Below, in pieces: positions 1 to 13,699 of a DNA stretch of 64,000 bases (position 1 is its first letter; each line of letters begins with the position of its first letter). The DNA comes from Delia radicum (Eukaryota; Arthropoda; Insecta; Diptera; Anthomyiidae): NCBI GenBank assembly GCA_021234595.1, contig CM037855.1, positions 2,852,001 to 2,916,000 of the forward strand, given 5' to 3'. A program made the position numbers and the translations under genes. Below the pieces are notes generated by a model. It saw only the letters and a list, made by a program, of their open reading frames with translations. It did no database searches and was not told the DNA's origin.

Positions 1-1560
1 TTGTTAATCGAGAGCTTTTGCGTTGAATTTAAATCCAATATAAAATTCTAACAAATAACAAGTAGATGCATATTAAGGGTTACAAATGCATTATTTTGTT
101 TATTTTTAACTAAATCTTAATTTTATTTTTACAAAATATTAAAAAAATATGCAATTAAATAAAAAAATATGAAAAATATGCAACAAAAAATTATAATTAA
201 AATATGCATGTATAGCAAAATATGTAAAAATATGCATCTATAACAAAATATGAACAGGTGTTCAATAACAAATCGATGCCATTTTGCTGGAAATTCTTTG
301 ATTCGGAAAAGTATTTAGTCAAAATCGATTTTGGGCTACTGACTACAAACAGGCGTTTGCATGAAAGCCGCTGACCTTTGTTTAAAATAAAATGACTATT
401 TTTTTACGGACATTTGATAGATCCAAATGTTTTTGACGCTTAAAATTTAAATCTGTAAAAAATCAATTATCTATTGAACGTCTCCATTTAATTTTTGAGG
501 GAGCGATACATTTGTTTGCTAAACATCATTCAACCAAACGTAGTTTTAGTAAAGACTTAGTTTTTTTTTCCGAATATATTGTCCATTCTATGAGAAAATG
601 ACCATAAATATTTTGAAAGATATCTACATTTATATTTTCAGTACCCGAGAACTCTAAAATTTCGCGATTATATTCCATATTTATTTCTTTTAACCGAGTC
701 ATTAATTCGTTAATTCGTTAAGTTTTTAAATTTTGTATAGCTATATCTCATCGAATAGATACTGCAGATCAAAAATTTGATCTTAAAATACATATAAAAG
801 TCATTTATATAAAATATTGTACATCGTCTCATAAGTTGACAGTTTGCCAAACCGCTTTAATCTAAATTTGAAAAAAAAAATTTAGTATTTAGGTGGCAAC
901 TTATGAACAATAATATTATTTTTTTAAATATCATTTATACGTTTATCAATATATTTTTGATCTACGATAAATATAAATTAAACATAGCTTATTAAAGTTC
1001 AATGAAATGTAAAATAACTATTTTTGACAGTCATTGAAAAAAATAACTAACCAAAACTACCGTATTTTAGTAATAGTTGTTTTGTGTAGTTATGTTGGTA
1101 ACTTCGCAAAAAGCTGCAAAAAATATTTTTATTGTTATATTTATTTTTTTTGATTCCAGAAAATAGTAAAAAAATTAAAAAACCTCAAAACTATTAATAA
1201 TATTAAAAAACTGTTCCAACATTTATGAAGCATGTTTAAGCGACAACACAGAGGGTAATTTCCAATGCATAAAACATACAACCCTTTCCTTATAGTATAT
1301 TAAATACTTATTAGCTTCTCGGAATCGTCTTAAGCCCATATAATACAACAATGATTGATACAATATTATTTTGTTGGTTGCTTTTTGTATTGTTTATGAC
1401 AAATGTAGTCATCGCCTTTTTAATTACATTTGTAGTTGTTTCAAGTATAATTTTTAGTCGTTTCTACCATCTTAATTCCCTGAGTGTACAAACTAAGCCT
1501 TTGCTCAAAACTTAGTTAATACCCATTGACTGATGTGCAGCATCAGCCATGTTTCATATG
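1..1560. other. AT-rich non-coding DNA
   Basis: No coding exon or RNA gene is visible. The stretch is AT-rich with many short A and T runs. Around 1015-1110 there is a short resemblance (Asn-free, AT-rich text with 'taactaaccaaaactac' and 'gtaatagttgttttgtgt') to the interior and end of the foldback element at 4125-5030, so part of it is probably decayed repeat. Confidence 0.5.
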
Positions 1561-1584
1561 TCAAGAGAATGTATTAGACAAATT

Positions 1585-1890
1585 CATAGAGAGAATTTCT
1601 TGGACGAAATTTAATGAAATTTTTTAACTATACTAATGAAATATTCTTCACAACATAAATAAAAATTTATTAAACTTTATGAAAAAAATTCATAGTTTTA
1701 ATGAAACTATGTATTTTTAATGAAACTTTTTAGTCGTATGAAATTTTTAATAAATAAAATGAAATTTGATGTTTATTCTTTGAAAATAGCATTAATTTAA
1801 TAAAAAGTTTCAATAGACGATTTCCAGTGATACTTCATAGATCTAATGTAAATATTCATTGATACCATGCAGATAATTCTTTCAGTGTGC
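1585..1890. repeat. Family A MITE copy, degraded
   Basis: It ends in 'ataattctttcagtgtg', which is the reverse complement of the terminus 'cactgagagaattatc' seen in better copies at 5317, 18493 and 62553. The interior carries the family's typical AATGAAA/TTTCAT-rich text. The left end is poorly defined. Family A is the commonest repeat in this window; it has short terminal inverted repeats and no coding capacity, so it is a non-autonomous DNA element by structure. Superfamily not assigned. Confidence 0.5.
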
Positions 1891-2139
1891 TTATGGAATT
1901 CTTTTGCATAATACCGTCCTTCGGCGAGTACTTACTATTGAAAAAGTTGCGAACTAACAAAACTACTAACCATATTTTTTTTTGTCAAACGTCAAAACGG
2001 ACTGGATAAAAGTCCAGTTTCTTTACAGATCTTATTTGTTATGCCCAATCTATAAGAAAATGAGCGGGAATTACATATTTTTAAGACTTTAAAACACTAA
2101 AATAAATAGCAAAATTAAATATTCACAATTTATTTTTAT

Positions 2140-2262
2140 GTTTTTCAATTAAAATTTGCTCACGTGAGTGCTAGTGAGTGTAAGTCGGTAAAAAAAATCT
2201 TGTGAGTGGAATTTTTCTCTCGTGAGTGTAAGTCAAAATTCCCTCACGTACCCATCTCTACT
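2140..2262. repeat. Family G repeat (gtgagtg-rich, 'cccatctcta' end)
   Basis: The segment is rich in the words 'cacgtgagtg' and 'gtgagtgtaagtc' and ends in 'acgtacccatctcta'. A related segment at 28985-29232 has 'cactcactca' words and ends in 'cgcgcccatctcta'. The shared terminus (agagatggg + cgtga in the other orientation) suggests a transposable-element family; only one end is clear in each copy. Confidence 0.45.
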
Positions 2263-3595
2263 ATTAACTATTCATTTATAAATTATGGAATTTCTACAAT
2301 TTCTTGGGAATTATCTTTACTACATTGTAGATGCCCATTAATTTATGTCCCATATGGTTTTGTTATGCCAGTTATAGTATTTAATATACGTATGTTAAAT
2401 GTACTATATACGATAAGATAACACATAAATAAATATATAAAAAAAAGTTTGTTTTAATTTAAAAATTTAATTAAAATTCTTTACGCTAAAAACAATTTAT
2501 AGAAATTCACATGTTCATACATCGACATATTGTTTTGAGTGTGCGTGTGTGTATTGGACACAACAAGTACCCAGTACCAATCAAGCAACTAACTGCTTCA
2601 ACACAGCACATCAGAGTACACACATTGTTAAAGCACTGCAAATTGTAGTAGTACTATTAAAAAAAAAAAGGCCCACAATGATTATACAGTAAGTTCGGCT
2701 AAAGTGGAACTACAATTTACATTTTATTTTATATAAACTTCTAAATCAACAGCAGTACTTCCTTTATGATTAATATAGAATTTCTAAATATTAAATGTTT
2801 TACATTTGGTTTGGTTGCTTTTAAAATCGTGATATAGGGGTTATATGGAACTCATAGGTGGGTAATGTGGAATTCTTAGATTTTCACTTTGCAATTCCAC
2901 ATTTTATTTTCTTTATTTCTTTAGTAAATGTATATTCCACATTAACCATCTTTACTTTATAATTTCTATATATCTTCTACAAATAAACACAATTCCAATA
3001 ATGTTTACTTACTATTTCCACCACTACTACAACGTACACGCACAAACTCTACGTTTAAACGTTAAAAATGAAATATAAATAATCAAATAAAACAAAATAA
3101 ACGATGAAATGTGAAAAAAAATATTTTAAAAAAACATGGTGTTGTAAATTAACTAATTATTATTTATTTTATTATTTGCAAAGCATTTTTCGCTGGCTGT
3201 TTTTTTTTTAAGATAACTTTTTATAAAATACTTGATTTGAGGAATTTTTTAGTTAAAAGTGTTGTTGGTTTGTTTGCGTTGTTCGAAAAGCAATTCACTT
3301 GAACTTTGAATTATCAAATAAAATTAAATCTTTTTTTTACTATTTATTTTCAACGTTAATTTTAAAATTAAATACTAAAACAAAAAGATATGTTTATCTG
3401 TTTTATGGAATTTTTTTAGTTAATTAATATAAACAGAGAGCATTTTCAGCTAGTTAAGCTATTAACGGGTTAATTTCGTAAGCACTTCCAGTTATGACCA
3501 TTTTCAGTAAAATTTTTATTTAGTAGATTGCCTCTGAACAGATTCTTTTATCATAAAACAGCACAGCAAAAAGTAAAGTGCTTCTTATTAAGCAT
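2263..3595. other. AT-rich non-coding DNA
   Basis: I see no supported gene. A short near-repeat of 'aatgtggaattc'-like words occurs at about 2700-2950. The small open frames here are short, of random composition, and have no recognisable domain. Confidence 0.5.
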
Positions 3596-3965
3596 TAGTG
3601 TCCGAACAGTTCGGCCAAAAACCTATATTTTGTCGGTTTTTTGATATCTAGAGGCAAAGATGATAAATTTTGGTATTGGATACATGTTTGTTGAGCCGAT
3701 TTAATTCGATTTTGTGTATAAAATTTAAGAGAAAAGCCGAAGTTTAGCTATAGTTCGGCCGCCGAACTATTTTCAATTTGGCCGAACTTTTTGAGGCCGA
3801 ACAGTGAATTGATTGCTTAACTACAGACTTTTCTTCAAATTTGACACTCAAAATAGCATCTAATCCAATAAACATTTTTCCATCCGCCAAATTTGTCCAT
3901 AATGCTTTAAAATACCGAATACAGACGAAATGCATTTTCTGGCCGAACTGTTCGGTCGGACACTA
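3596..3965 (+). mobile_element. hAT-type MITE, copy 1, with exact 8-bp target duplication
   Basis: The element starts TAGTGTCCGAACAGTTCGGC and ends in its inverted counterpart (GTTCGGTCGGACACTA). It is flanked by the direct repeat TTAAGCAT at 3588-3595 and 3966-3973, an exact 8-bp target-site duplication, which is the hallmark of hAT transposition. Two further copies in opposite orientation lie at 34507-34851 and 53387-53773 with their own duplications. Inside there are further 'gttcggcc' palindromes (about 3755-3810). No transposase is encoded; the open frame on the minus strand across 3744-3935 is not a protein I recognise. Mobilisation would need a transposase supplied from elsewhere. Confidence 0.88.
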
Positions 3966-4124
3966 TTAAGCATATGCATCGATGAATTTATAACAGGGTT
4001 GTCATAGGGTGGAAGCATTCCAATTGAATTCTTTGAAATATCCGGATAAAAAACAAATCAAATCAGTGGTTGATATCCGTTAATTTTTTATATTTTTCAA
4101 TTGATTATTTTCCAACTTGTGTGT

Positions 4125-5030
4125 ACACTCAAAAAAGTTTTACAGTAGAATCTACTGAAAATGACAGTTAAAACAACTGTAGCTTCAGTTGAAAAGGCGA
4201 TAAAGGCAATTACCGTTAACATAACTAAAAATGTAGCTGTTTTTAACAGTTTAAATGCAACTAGAAATGTAGTAAAAACAACTAACAATGTCGTAAATAA
4301 CAACTGACAATTTTTTTATTCAGATATTTTGAAACAACTGCAAAGATTGGTAAGCACTACCGTTTTTTAAGTACAGTGTTATTTTAAAGTCATATAGACA
4401 GTGGCAATTAATTTTTAATTATTATGCATTTGACAAATTTAATTTAGAAAGGTTGAGGTTAAGAAGAAGAATAAACGTTTTTCTCTAAAAATTAAAAACA
4501 CTATTAATTTAAATCAGACTAGCCTAGTTTCTGCCTTTTTATGGACAGGCGTCATCAGTGTTTTTTAACAGTTATTTTTTCGGTATTTCAATTACAATAA
4601 AAAATTTCCTACATGCTACTTAAAATGCAAAGTCTATTCCAAATGGTACTCCAGTTATAACGTTATTATGCATTGGAGATACAATGAAATTTTCCAACTA
4701 TTATTTGCAAACTATTAGCATATCAATAATAACAAAAATAAAGTAAATGCGAATTTTTAAAAACTTTAAAAGTTTTTAAATAACTCACAAAATTAACTGT
4801 TTACTGCAAAATTACTGTTTGGTTGTTGTTTATTTAAATACCAAAAATAACTAGTTCAAACGACAGTTAAAAATATAGTAACTTTCTTTAGCTGTTATTT
4901 TAGATAACTATCGTAATAGTTGTTTTGTGTTAGTTCATATAAAACCAACTGTAAGTGTAGTTAAAAACAACTACTACTGATTACTACACAAACAACTGTT
5001 ATGTGGTATCTGTAAAACTTTTTTGAGTGT
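4125..5030. mobile_element. Family C foldback/MITE element, 906 bp
   Basis: The ends are long inverted repeats: 'acactcaaaaaagttttaca' at the left and its reverse complement ('tgtaaaacttttttgagtgt') at the right. Much of the interior (aactgt / acagtt words) is also arranged as inverted repeat. The right half (about 4575-5030) matches 57350-57808. Neighbouring flanks do not show a clear target duplication. There is no long open frame, so it is non-autonomous; its superfamily is not certain. Confidence 0.75.
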
Positions 5031-5316
5031 AATCCTTTGTATTTTCAGAAGTATAGAGATATTTAGAAATTATTTATTATATTTCCTAGCGGCTCCTGAT
5101 ATAAAATGGTGCAAATGTGCCTAATTGGTTGTCACAGGTTAAAAAGGAGGCTTTTAGTGAAGTTTAAAACATTGAACATTATTTCTTTTATTGTGGTAAA
5201 TATAAAAATCTCGAGATTTCATTAATTGGTTTAGGACTATTGTTAAACATTATTCTATATAATTTGTATTAAAGTTTAAAGAGTAAAATTTTCACTAGTA
5301 ATTTTTTTTTAAACGC

Positions 5317-5612
5317 ACACTGAGAGAATTTTCTGCATGATATTAAAGAATTTTTACGTAGAAGCGATGAAGTTGCACTGGAACTAGTTCATTGAAACCT
5401 TTCATTAAATAAATGCAAGTTTTCATAGAAATGTATCAATGACATTATTTTATTTATTAAAAATCGCATCCACTCAATGAAGAAGTTTAATTAAAAAACT
5501 TGTTTCAAAAAAAGTATAAAGCTTTTTCGTAGTTTTAAGAATCTGTGAAAAAAGTTTCATTAGTTTACTGAAAATTTTCATTATATTCTGTCCACTAAAA
5601 TTCTCTCTGTAT
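5317..5612. mobile_element. Family A MITE copy
   Basis: It begins 'acactgagagaattttctg' and ends 'aaattctctctgtat', forming terminal inverted repeats of about 15-20 bp. The interior has the family's AATGAAA/TTTCATT text including 'gttgcactggaac' and 'tcattgaaac', which recur at 18540-18570 and 23225-23260. Non-coding. Confidence 0.7.
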
Positions 5613-7830
5613 AACAAAACACTAAAATCCATATTGAAATTACATAAAATGTAACTAGTTGACAAAAAAAAAAGAAATCTTATAAAATTGTATGACAGTG
5701 GTATTGAATTTCACACATTTGGTGACAATCAACTTTAGCTCGTTATATATGTTATAATTGCCAACACGTGTGCCCAGTGACTCCTTTTTTTTTCTATAAC
5801 AAAAATTGAGGTGTTGGGTGGATGTTTTCAATGACACTTTCTTTTTGAACTTGTATGCATTTACCGAAGGTTTTTTTTTGTTTTTTTTTTTCCTCCACAT
5901 GTATTCAAATCAAATTTAGTGTAGTTTTCGATAAATACTACCTACAAATGGAAATTGTATAAGGGTTGTTTAATACAATCAATCATTCATTAAATCGGCT
6001 TAGATATAAATGTTATTTACATTTCACGTTTTTTAGTGAAAAAATGTATGTACTTTGTACATTTTGTCAGTTTGTCTTTTCAAAAAAATTAAAGAAGAGC
6101 GATTATTTGAAAATATTTTTTGCATTAATGTTATCGGGCTATTGTGTTAAAATACAATTTGGACAACGGAAAAAGACTTTCCACTTTTAATAAGGTTAAT
6201 TTGTAGATTTTTGAAATGTAGGCGTATACGTAATGTGGAATTATTATTTTTATTCTAATCTGTAAATTTTACATAAATTTTATAAAATCTTGCCAGTTTT
6301 TAACAAATCTACCTTTATGTTATAATTTTTTTTAGTAATTTTTTTAAGGAAGTTCATAAATTTAATTGCTTAAAAAATATGGTGGATATTTGGAAGTTTT
6401 AATTTTTTTTTTAATTTACTAATGAAATTTGTTAAATGTTAATTACTAAAACTGTATAAATTAGTTAAGAATGTGCATAATTATAAAATAGATTTAAATG
6501 TATTGAAAATTTGTAAAATTTAGTCAAGCTAATGTAAAGGTTGTTTATTATTAGATAGTTGAGCAATAAAACTTTCAATTAATTAATATTAAGTATACGC
6601 CTACGTTTCAAAAACAGCAAAGATCCATAGCTACGAAATCATTGCAAATCTTTAAAACTTAATTTATTTTCTAACTTCAATGATGTCATATAAATATTTC
6701 ATATCCTGTCGCCTCCATTGTAATTGTTCTTATATATCGTCATTATATTGCAACATAAAAGTGTCGCAGTCATTTATTTTTTAAGGGTTGTTTGTTGCAG
6801 TACTTGGCAGTTTGTGTTTTTTGCTGTTGCACAAAGACTTCATACCATTTCATATTTGAAAAGCATTATTATCGTTTTTACAATATCGAATAAATATTAT
6901 CCTTTAAGTCGTAAATTCAAAGGGGTTTACACAAGGGCGGAAGAAGGAATAGAGTAAGCGACAGAGAAGTTTTCTTGTTGTTGTTGTTGTTGTAGCTAGA
7001 TTGTTCACAAAATATTTGTGGTTTTTTATTTATGTAGTGTGGGAAAAGTGGTTAGGAGGAGGAATAGGTGTGTCGGATTTGAAAACAGAAATTATAACTA
7101 AATAAAGTTGAAGTTTTATAGCATGATGTGTGCAGTGTGCAGCAGTAGTAGTTGTAGTAGAAAGAAAACCATTTAAAGGTCATTTTATAAATGAACTTAC
7201 CATATAAATAACATTGGACATTCTTTTAATATAAATTATCGTTTAATTATAAACTATTGCTATATGTTGTTATATATGAACTTTTTGGGTGGCATGGCGT
7301 GTCTTCAAGCAATCACGTTTTAACAATATAATTTCAATTTATTTACCATCACGTACAAGACATAAGAAGACTATAAAACTCTTCGAGTTAGATATTTCCT
7401 AAATACCCATTAGAAATAAAACAAAACTTTGATAGCAAAATTCCAGCAATAGAATGTTGTCGGATTAACTACCGTCTGCCAAGAATTTAAACGGAATACT
7501 AAATCCCCCAACACTAAGAAACTAAAATACTATACAACAGAAGTTACATAAATATAAGGCTTTCCATACCAACAACCCTGCTACAGGAAAAAGTATGTGG
7601 GCATAATGAAAAACTTATAAAATTTATTGTCCTACACAGAAAAAACTAAAATCAAAGTAGCAAACAACCCTAAATTTTGTAAAAATCGTTAAAATTTAAA
7701 AGAGAATATATATTTAAAATTGGGAAAACAAACCCAAAATTGAAAAAATCAACAAAATTAAAAAAAAAAAAAAATCACAAAAAACTGAGAGCAAACTACA
7801 AAAAATATTCCAAATTATTTCCCGATTTAA
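5613..7830. other. AT-rich non-coding DNA
   Basis: No supported gene. There is a (TTG)n tract near 6975-6995 and poly-T runs near 5870-5890. Open frames here are under 85 codons with Lys/Asn/Phe-rich random composition. Confidence 0.5.
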
Positions 7831-7834
7831 AACG

Positions 7835-8110
7835 TTCATATACAATCATATCTTATTTAATATAATATTATATAAAAACATATAGCTTAATATGGATATA
7901 TGTGATGGCGTATATGATAATATATAACTTTACCATAGATTTAGTTTTTCGTTAGTTTTTGATATGGTCTCATACATATTAATATAATAATATCGATTGA
8001 TATTACCGTAGATGTGGCATATATTATTACATATGGTATATGGTTATTAGCATGATTTCATATATAATTGTATATGAATCAATAAAATGCTACGTATAAT
8101 AGTATACGGT
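7835..8110. repeat. 'atatatg' foldback-like repeat
   Basis: A block built almost wholly of words such as 'catatatg', 'atatggtatatgg' and 'gtatatgat', with much internal self-complementarity. A similar block is at 46550-46790. It may be a decayed foldback element or simple-sequence expansion. Confidence 0.45.
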
Positions 8111-8219
8111 ATCATATTAATTCTTTTTACAGCGAATCTAAAGTGCTAAATAGGGTTATAACTTTTTGTTTTTTTTTTAAATATCTAAAATTACCTGGCA
8201 TAGCCTTAAACAAATATTA

Positions 8220-8845
8220 AGAACTATCTTCATGAATGTCTTGCAAAATACATTGGAACTTAGCAAGTGAACCGCTTCAAATTATTTTTTTAAAAAATTT
8301 CATTGAAGTCCAAAATTAATAAAAGGCTTCATTAATAAAGCACTTTATAAAATATGCTAAATACACTCGAGATGTAAATCTTGAAACTAAAGTTTGAAAT
8401 GTATAAAAGTTAATAAAATTATGAAATTTTATGAAAAAATATAAAAAAAAAATAAGTTTTTTACAGTTTTATTAGTTTTTTGTTTTTATATACATCGAGA
8501 TTATTTTTATGTTATTTTCAATTTATAACGAGCTTTGAACCTTCGTATATTTACAAAAATAAAGCAAATCAAACATATTAGCTAGGTTGATACTAGTATA
8601 TCGATCTAGCGGAAGATTAATTAAGTCTTTGAAGTAATTTCAAAGCTTGTAATTTTCATTAAATTTATGAAGAGACAATTTATGAAATCAAATGAATTTT
8701 TTTATGAAACTATGAAATTCTATGAAAATATGAAAAATTTCTTAATATTAATAAAATTTCTTGGATATAACGAAATTCTTCGTTGAATCTACGAAAAACA
8801 TTATATGAAATTGCTTCATATCATGAAGGATAATTCGAGGGACTG
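8220..8845. repeat. Family A-related repeat, partial
   Basis: The interior is AATGAAA/TTTCAT-rich and the right part reads 'gaaattgcttcatatcatgaa', similar to the right end of the copy at 53870-53990 ('ttcattaatatcatgaatg'). The left boundary is not defined. Confidence 0.4.
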
Positions 8846-9539
8846 TTGGAATGGGAAGCCTCATATATAAATATATATTTGTTAAATACTCATATGAATA
8901 TATAATTATTATTCAAAACTTCACTAAGAAAGTGTAAGTTAGTAAATTCAATGCCATTTAATCAATATGCAAAACACATAATCAAGAACATTTCAAATGA
9001 ACATAAATTTTCTCATAGTATCTTTGAATGTTTATCTATAAAGACAGGTAATTACATAGACATTATACAAAAAAAATTCAGTTAAATGCTCCCAACGAAA
9101 ATAAAAAATATAATAAAAAATATCAAATTACCTGTGTATACACAATACGCGTATGTTAAAATTAACAATAATACCAACAATTAGATTGTAATTGAAATTC
9201 TACTTGAAATCTGTTTTTAATGAAGAAGAATATAAAAAAACAAGCTCTTAAAAAGCTGTTACTCAAAAGGTACTTCGTTAAGGTCTTGTTTTTTTTATAT
9301 AATATCGATCGACATTTTTCAAACATACAAAAATAAATAGATACACACAGAAAAAGTTTTTAAATATTTTGAAAAGTTTTTAAAAAATTAACGTTCAAAA
9401 AAACTTAATTTGAAAATGTTAACTTTTTGTTTAAAAGAGACTCAGAATTAAGTTTGTTATCATTTTTATTAAAAATAAAAATTATGGTTTTTCGACCTGT
9501 AATTGTACAATGAAAATAATGATGATGGGAACCTAGAAA

Positions 9540-9725
9540 ATTCCCGAAATAGATTTATCAACACATTCCTGAAAGTGGTCAATTAATAAATTTGAAAACA
9601 AAAACTCTATAGATTATTTGTTATGAAGATATCCTAATAAAGAACTATAGAGTATGGCCTCGAACTTGAATAATTTTCATTTTTATTGAGACCCAGAATT
9701 CTTTAAAAAAAATGTTCATTTTTCT
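9540..9725 (+). repeat. Family E repeat, copy 1
   Basis: Shares long similar segments with 31165-31330: 'ccgaaatag.t.tatcaacacattcctgaaagtg', then 'ctatagattat', 'cctaataaagaa.tatagagtatgg' and 'cgaacttgaataattttcat'. A third, minus-strand copy split by an insertion lies at 55200-55860. No coding capacity is seen. Confidence 0.7.
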
Positions 9726-11710
9726 AAGAAGTTTGTGATTAAAAATGATCGAAATCGAACAAAGGGTTCAAAAGTTATAAGCGAAAATGTTAAAATATGT
9801 AAATCTAAGACTTTATTATATAAGAACGTATATTACATAACCTCAACCATTTTTTTCAAGCGTGTGCTTTATTAGGAATTCGACAGAACATGTTTTAAAA
9901 AAATTACAATATTTTCAGAAAGTTTTTTCTCGGAAACTTTTTGCCGAGAAAACTTTGTTGACTTGAAAAAAGTTTTGTATTAAATTGTTTTAAATTCTTT
10001 ATACACGAAAGAATATTTTCCAAAACATTGGTAAAATAAACTTAACTCAAATTTTTTTATAAAACATGCTTAAAATTGGGAAATTTGTTCTAAATTTGAT
10101 CAAAAACATAATTAACAACTAATACTTATTCGTTGCAATAAAATATTTGCTCAATTTATGTTTAGCGGAAACAAAATTTTTTTCGCAAAAAATTTGTTTA
10201 GGTACCTAAGAAATTGTTTTGAATTTGTTTACACTAAAACAATAAATTGTTAAAAGAGGCTTTAACCAAAACTATTTATAAAATGTGCAAAAACTTATCA
10301 GATTTTTCGGCTAAAAACTTGCTAAAATTGCACAAGTTTTTTAAAGTAAATTATGCAACAAATTCTTATAGAGACTATTGCACCAAACTCTTGACAAATG
10401 TTTTTTTTTGTAAAATTTAGTCCATCGCCATATTATTTCTAAACGTGTATTTATTTGTCTGAAAACAAAACTATTTATTATATAAATCTACTGACGCTAA
10501 CTCATGGAAAACTGAGCTCCTTAACATATACACAAAAACTTTTAGTTTTTAAACAAAGAGTTAGTGAAACAAATAACATCTACAGACATTTAGTTTTTTT
10601 TTTATAACGTTCCTTGAAATATATTTTTAAAAGATTGAATCCGCAACCAATATTCGTTTACGAAACCAAAAAACATCCAAAATCTAGTATATGTACATTA
10701 AGGTGGCACAAAAAAAAAGACTGTCGAATTTTAGTGCTCTACAAAGCTGCCCCTGTTTCAATATTGCTCAGTAATGCTATGTCCCAATTTCAGCTAAATA
10801 GAGGTCGCTGCAAAATATCGATTTTTCATGTTTGGTTTGAAGAATATTAACAGAAATTCAAATATTTTATGGATACAGAAATGTTTTTGCACAGACTTAT
10901 AATAAAACTTTTTTTAAGTACTTTCGACGTCTAAACTCGAATCTGAAGTCAAAACACCGAAATTAAACCAGCCTCCTGAAATATTGGCCTAGTGTACTTA
11001 AAAAAAAAATTGGGTTCAAAACTTTGCCCTATATTCCATATATTTCTGGATCTACTCCATATTATAAGGATAATTTTAACATGTCCAATTGTTTTTAACA
11101 AAGCTGAATGTTTTAGGTACAATTTATAAAAAAAAGTACAATTTTCAATACCTCTCCGACATAGTTTTACTTAAATTAGAGTCAAATGTATGTAGAATTC
11201 AAATCCATAGAAAATAAAAAAGATTTTAAAGGCATAACTCAGAAAGGCGAGCAGGTAACTCTGAAACACTAGTAATTGAACGTAATATAAGAGACGAACG
11301 CCCCAAAAGTCGCATTTTATAGCGACCTCAAAACATCGTCCGATTGAACCAATTTTTGGTACACACGTATAATTTGATAAAAGGAACAAAATTAAGTTTG
11401 TGGAGAAGGAATCGGAATATACTTTTATTTTTCCATACAGGCGTGGGCCAGTCTAATGTACATGTATGAGAATTTATTTATAAGGGTTTGTTTTTCATAC
11501 GATTATATGTACGGTAAGTAAATGTAGAATGTTTAAAGAAAGAAAGAAAAGAAAGGGGGTAGAGCTTTTGCCATAAACGCATTCAAATAACAGGACAAAA
11601 GTCTAAGAAAAGTTCCCAAAGAATTCATAAGAAAAAATTGCTTAAGGCGAATGTCTATATAAGCATTATTATATATAACATTCAACTTATACACCCAATA
11701 AAACTTATAT
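9726..11710. other. AT-rich non-coding DNA
   Basis: No supported gene. About 10690-10850 reads like the repeated genomic text 'aggtggcac' to 'aatagaggtcgctgc', probably an old transposon fragment. A GA-rich tract is at 11535-11560. Confidence 0.45.
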
Positions 11711-11715
11711 CATAA

Positions 11716-12065
11716 TAACCCAGTGAACAATTTCTTTAACAAAAAAACAATGAAATTTTTCAGTAAATCATTTAAACATTTTTTCACAAAATAAACGAAA
11801 ATTTTGTTAAAATGAATGAAAAGTTTCTTAATTTTTTTATAAAAACCTGTTTTTTAATGTAACTTCTTCACTGACAGTATGAAAATTTTTGTAAATGATA
11901 TGATATTTTTTCATACAATTTTATTAAAACTTGAATTAAATTAATGATAATTATGCAAAAATTCATTTATATAGTTAAAATATATAGATTTTTTTAATGA
12001 AATATATAAAAATTTTCATAGCTTTATTTTTAAATTTCATGATTATTTAATTAACTCATTATTGA
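11716..12065. repeat. Family A-related repeat copy
   Basis: Similar over most of its length to 63133-63310: 'aatgaaatttttcagtaaatca', 'ttttttcacaaa', 'ataaaaacc.g.tttttaatg' and 'aacttcttcactga'. It begins 'cccagtgaacaatttc'. Non-coding. Confidence 0.55.
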
Positions 12066-12069
12066 CACA

Positions 12070-12540
12070 GTGTTCCTTTTTCGACATAGAGATTTATTCA
12101 AAAGATGCTTAAAAATATAAAAAAGCCTAGTGTTTAATAATTTTGATTGATATATTGATGAAAAAATATTAAAATGTATTTCTCTGCTAGAAATTAGTTT
12201 ATCGATTGTATATAATTTTTGAAAATCTGACCGAGCGGTTTCACTAAAAACATAAATAATTTACGGTATTTTATTAAAACACTACTAAACTTGTAAAAAT
12301 TATATATTCAGTGTATGGCAATTTTAAAAAATAATAAAAAACACATGTTCTTTTACAAACGATTTTGAAAATTGGTTAATTTAAAAAAATTGTTTTTTTA
12401 TATATTTTTGATTAAAGATGTGTTCACAAAATTAAACAAAACAACAAACGGGAAATTGTTAAAATTCTCTTAAACTGCTACAATAGATCCAAATTTTCAC
12501 ACAGTCTTAAGGTTCATATACTGTCTTTATTTGTTCCATC
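12070..12540 (+). repeat. Family L repeat, copy 1
   Basis: Colinear with 51410-51860: 'cactactaaacttg', 'gtgtatggcaatttt', 'aaaattggttaattt', 'ttatatatttttgattaaag' and 'ttcacaaaatta'. Fragments with the family's 'agagggcgc' word also occur at about 31395, 51750 and 60285. No open frame of note. Confidence 0.6.
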
Positions 12541-12889
12541 TACAAGATATTAATTATAATGTCTAACAAGAAAACATTTTTTTAAGTGTAGAATTAACAA
12601 AAAATATGTTTTTGAATACTAAACAGTAAAAAAATCTAAAAGTTAATATATTTTTGCAAAATAAATAAATCATCTTTTCCAGGTTTTAACAAACTTTTTA
12701 AACATTTTTAAAGCATATTAAAAAAAAAAGCTTTTAAAATTAATTGTTTTCAAACAATGCGGCATGAATACATTATATATTTTTATAACTTTTTAGTATT
12801 TAAAAAAAAAAAAACACATAAAAACCAATAAACGTTGACAAAGTAAGAATAAGAATGTTGAGTCAAGGACACTACATAGTAGAGGTGGT

Positions 12890-13037
12890 GCAGAATCAAT
12901 ATGAACGATTCAGTCAAAAAGGAACAAAAATCGCGCTACAACAGTATTTTTTAGAATGTTATATTTTTCATTACCAAAATAAAGTTAGTTTTTGCTCTTT
13001 TTTGGCTCGATGATTGGCTCGGTCGCATTGATTCTGC
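12890..13037. repeat. Possible small TIR element
   Basis: Perfect 11-bp inverted repeats 'gcagaatcaat' and 'attgattctgc' bound a 148-bp segment that is less AT-rich than its surroundings. No target duplication is evident, so it may be chance or a decayed MITE. Confidence 0.3.
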
Positions 13038-13589
13038 AATTTCGATACTTTATAGTTATATAGTTTGATGATAATTTTAAAAAATTTTGTATGCTGGGTT
13101 ATTCATACGTACATGAACATTTTAAAGTAGAGTGGTACATACATGTATACAAAAATGAATTGCACACACACGAATGCACAAATACAAACAGAAAATCAAC
13201 AGCAATTGTGTTGCCAAAAAACCTTTGCAAAGGATCTTAAAGTCACTTGTATTTAAAAGATATTTTTTTTTCAAATTTATTTTCTTAGTGAGTGTTTATA
13301 CAAAGATAAATATAATATTTATTTGTACCTAGTCATACACAAAAATTCATCCATCCATACATTTGCATTCATACAACAAAAATTAATCGTTTATGTCAAA
13401 TAATAAATCTCAATTTCACTCGGTCGGCCAAACATTTTTGTTGTTTGCATATCCATTTGCAGAACATGAAAAAAACAACCTTTTGTCTGGTGCGAAATTG
13501 AAAAATGATAAGAATCGTATAAAATCACACGTTATTTCCTTGCGGCATCTCAATATGGGAAGCATAAATATACTTGATCCTTTGACGTT

Positions 13590-13690
13590 ATTTGTAGGGG
13601 TTTTAATCCGAGAAATCCCGGGATACATTTCCCGGATTACATTTTTATATTTTTCACTTTCCAAAACCCGGGATTTTTTGTCAGGATTCC
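13590..13690. repeat. Fragment of the 'cccggg' element (family H)
   Basis: Contains 'gggttttaatccgagaaatc', 'cccgggatac' and 'aaaacccgggattttttg', resembling the ends of the larger element at 34363-35513 ('tagggttttcaaattccgg', 'cccgggaattcccg'). Confidence 0.45.
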
Positions 13691-13699
13691 CAAAAATTA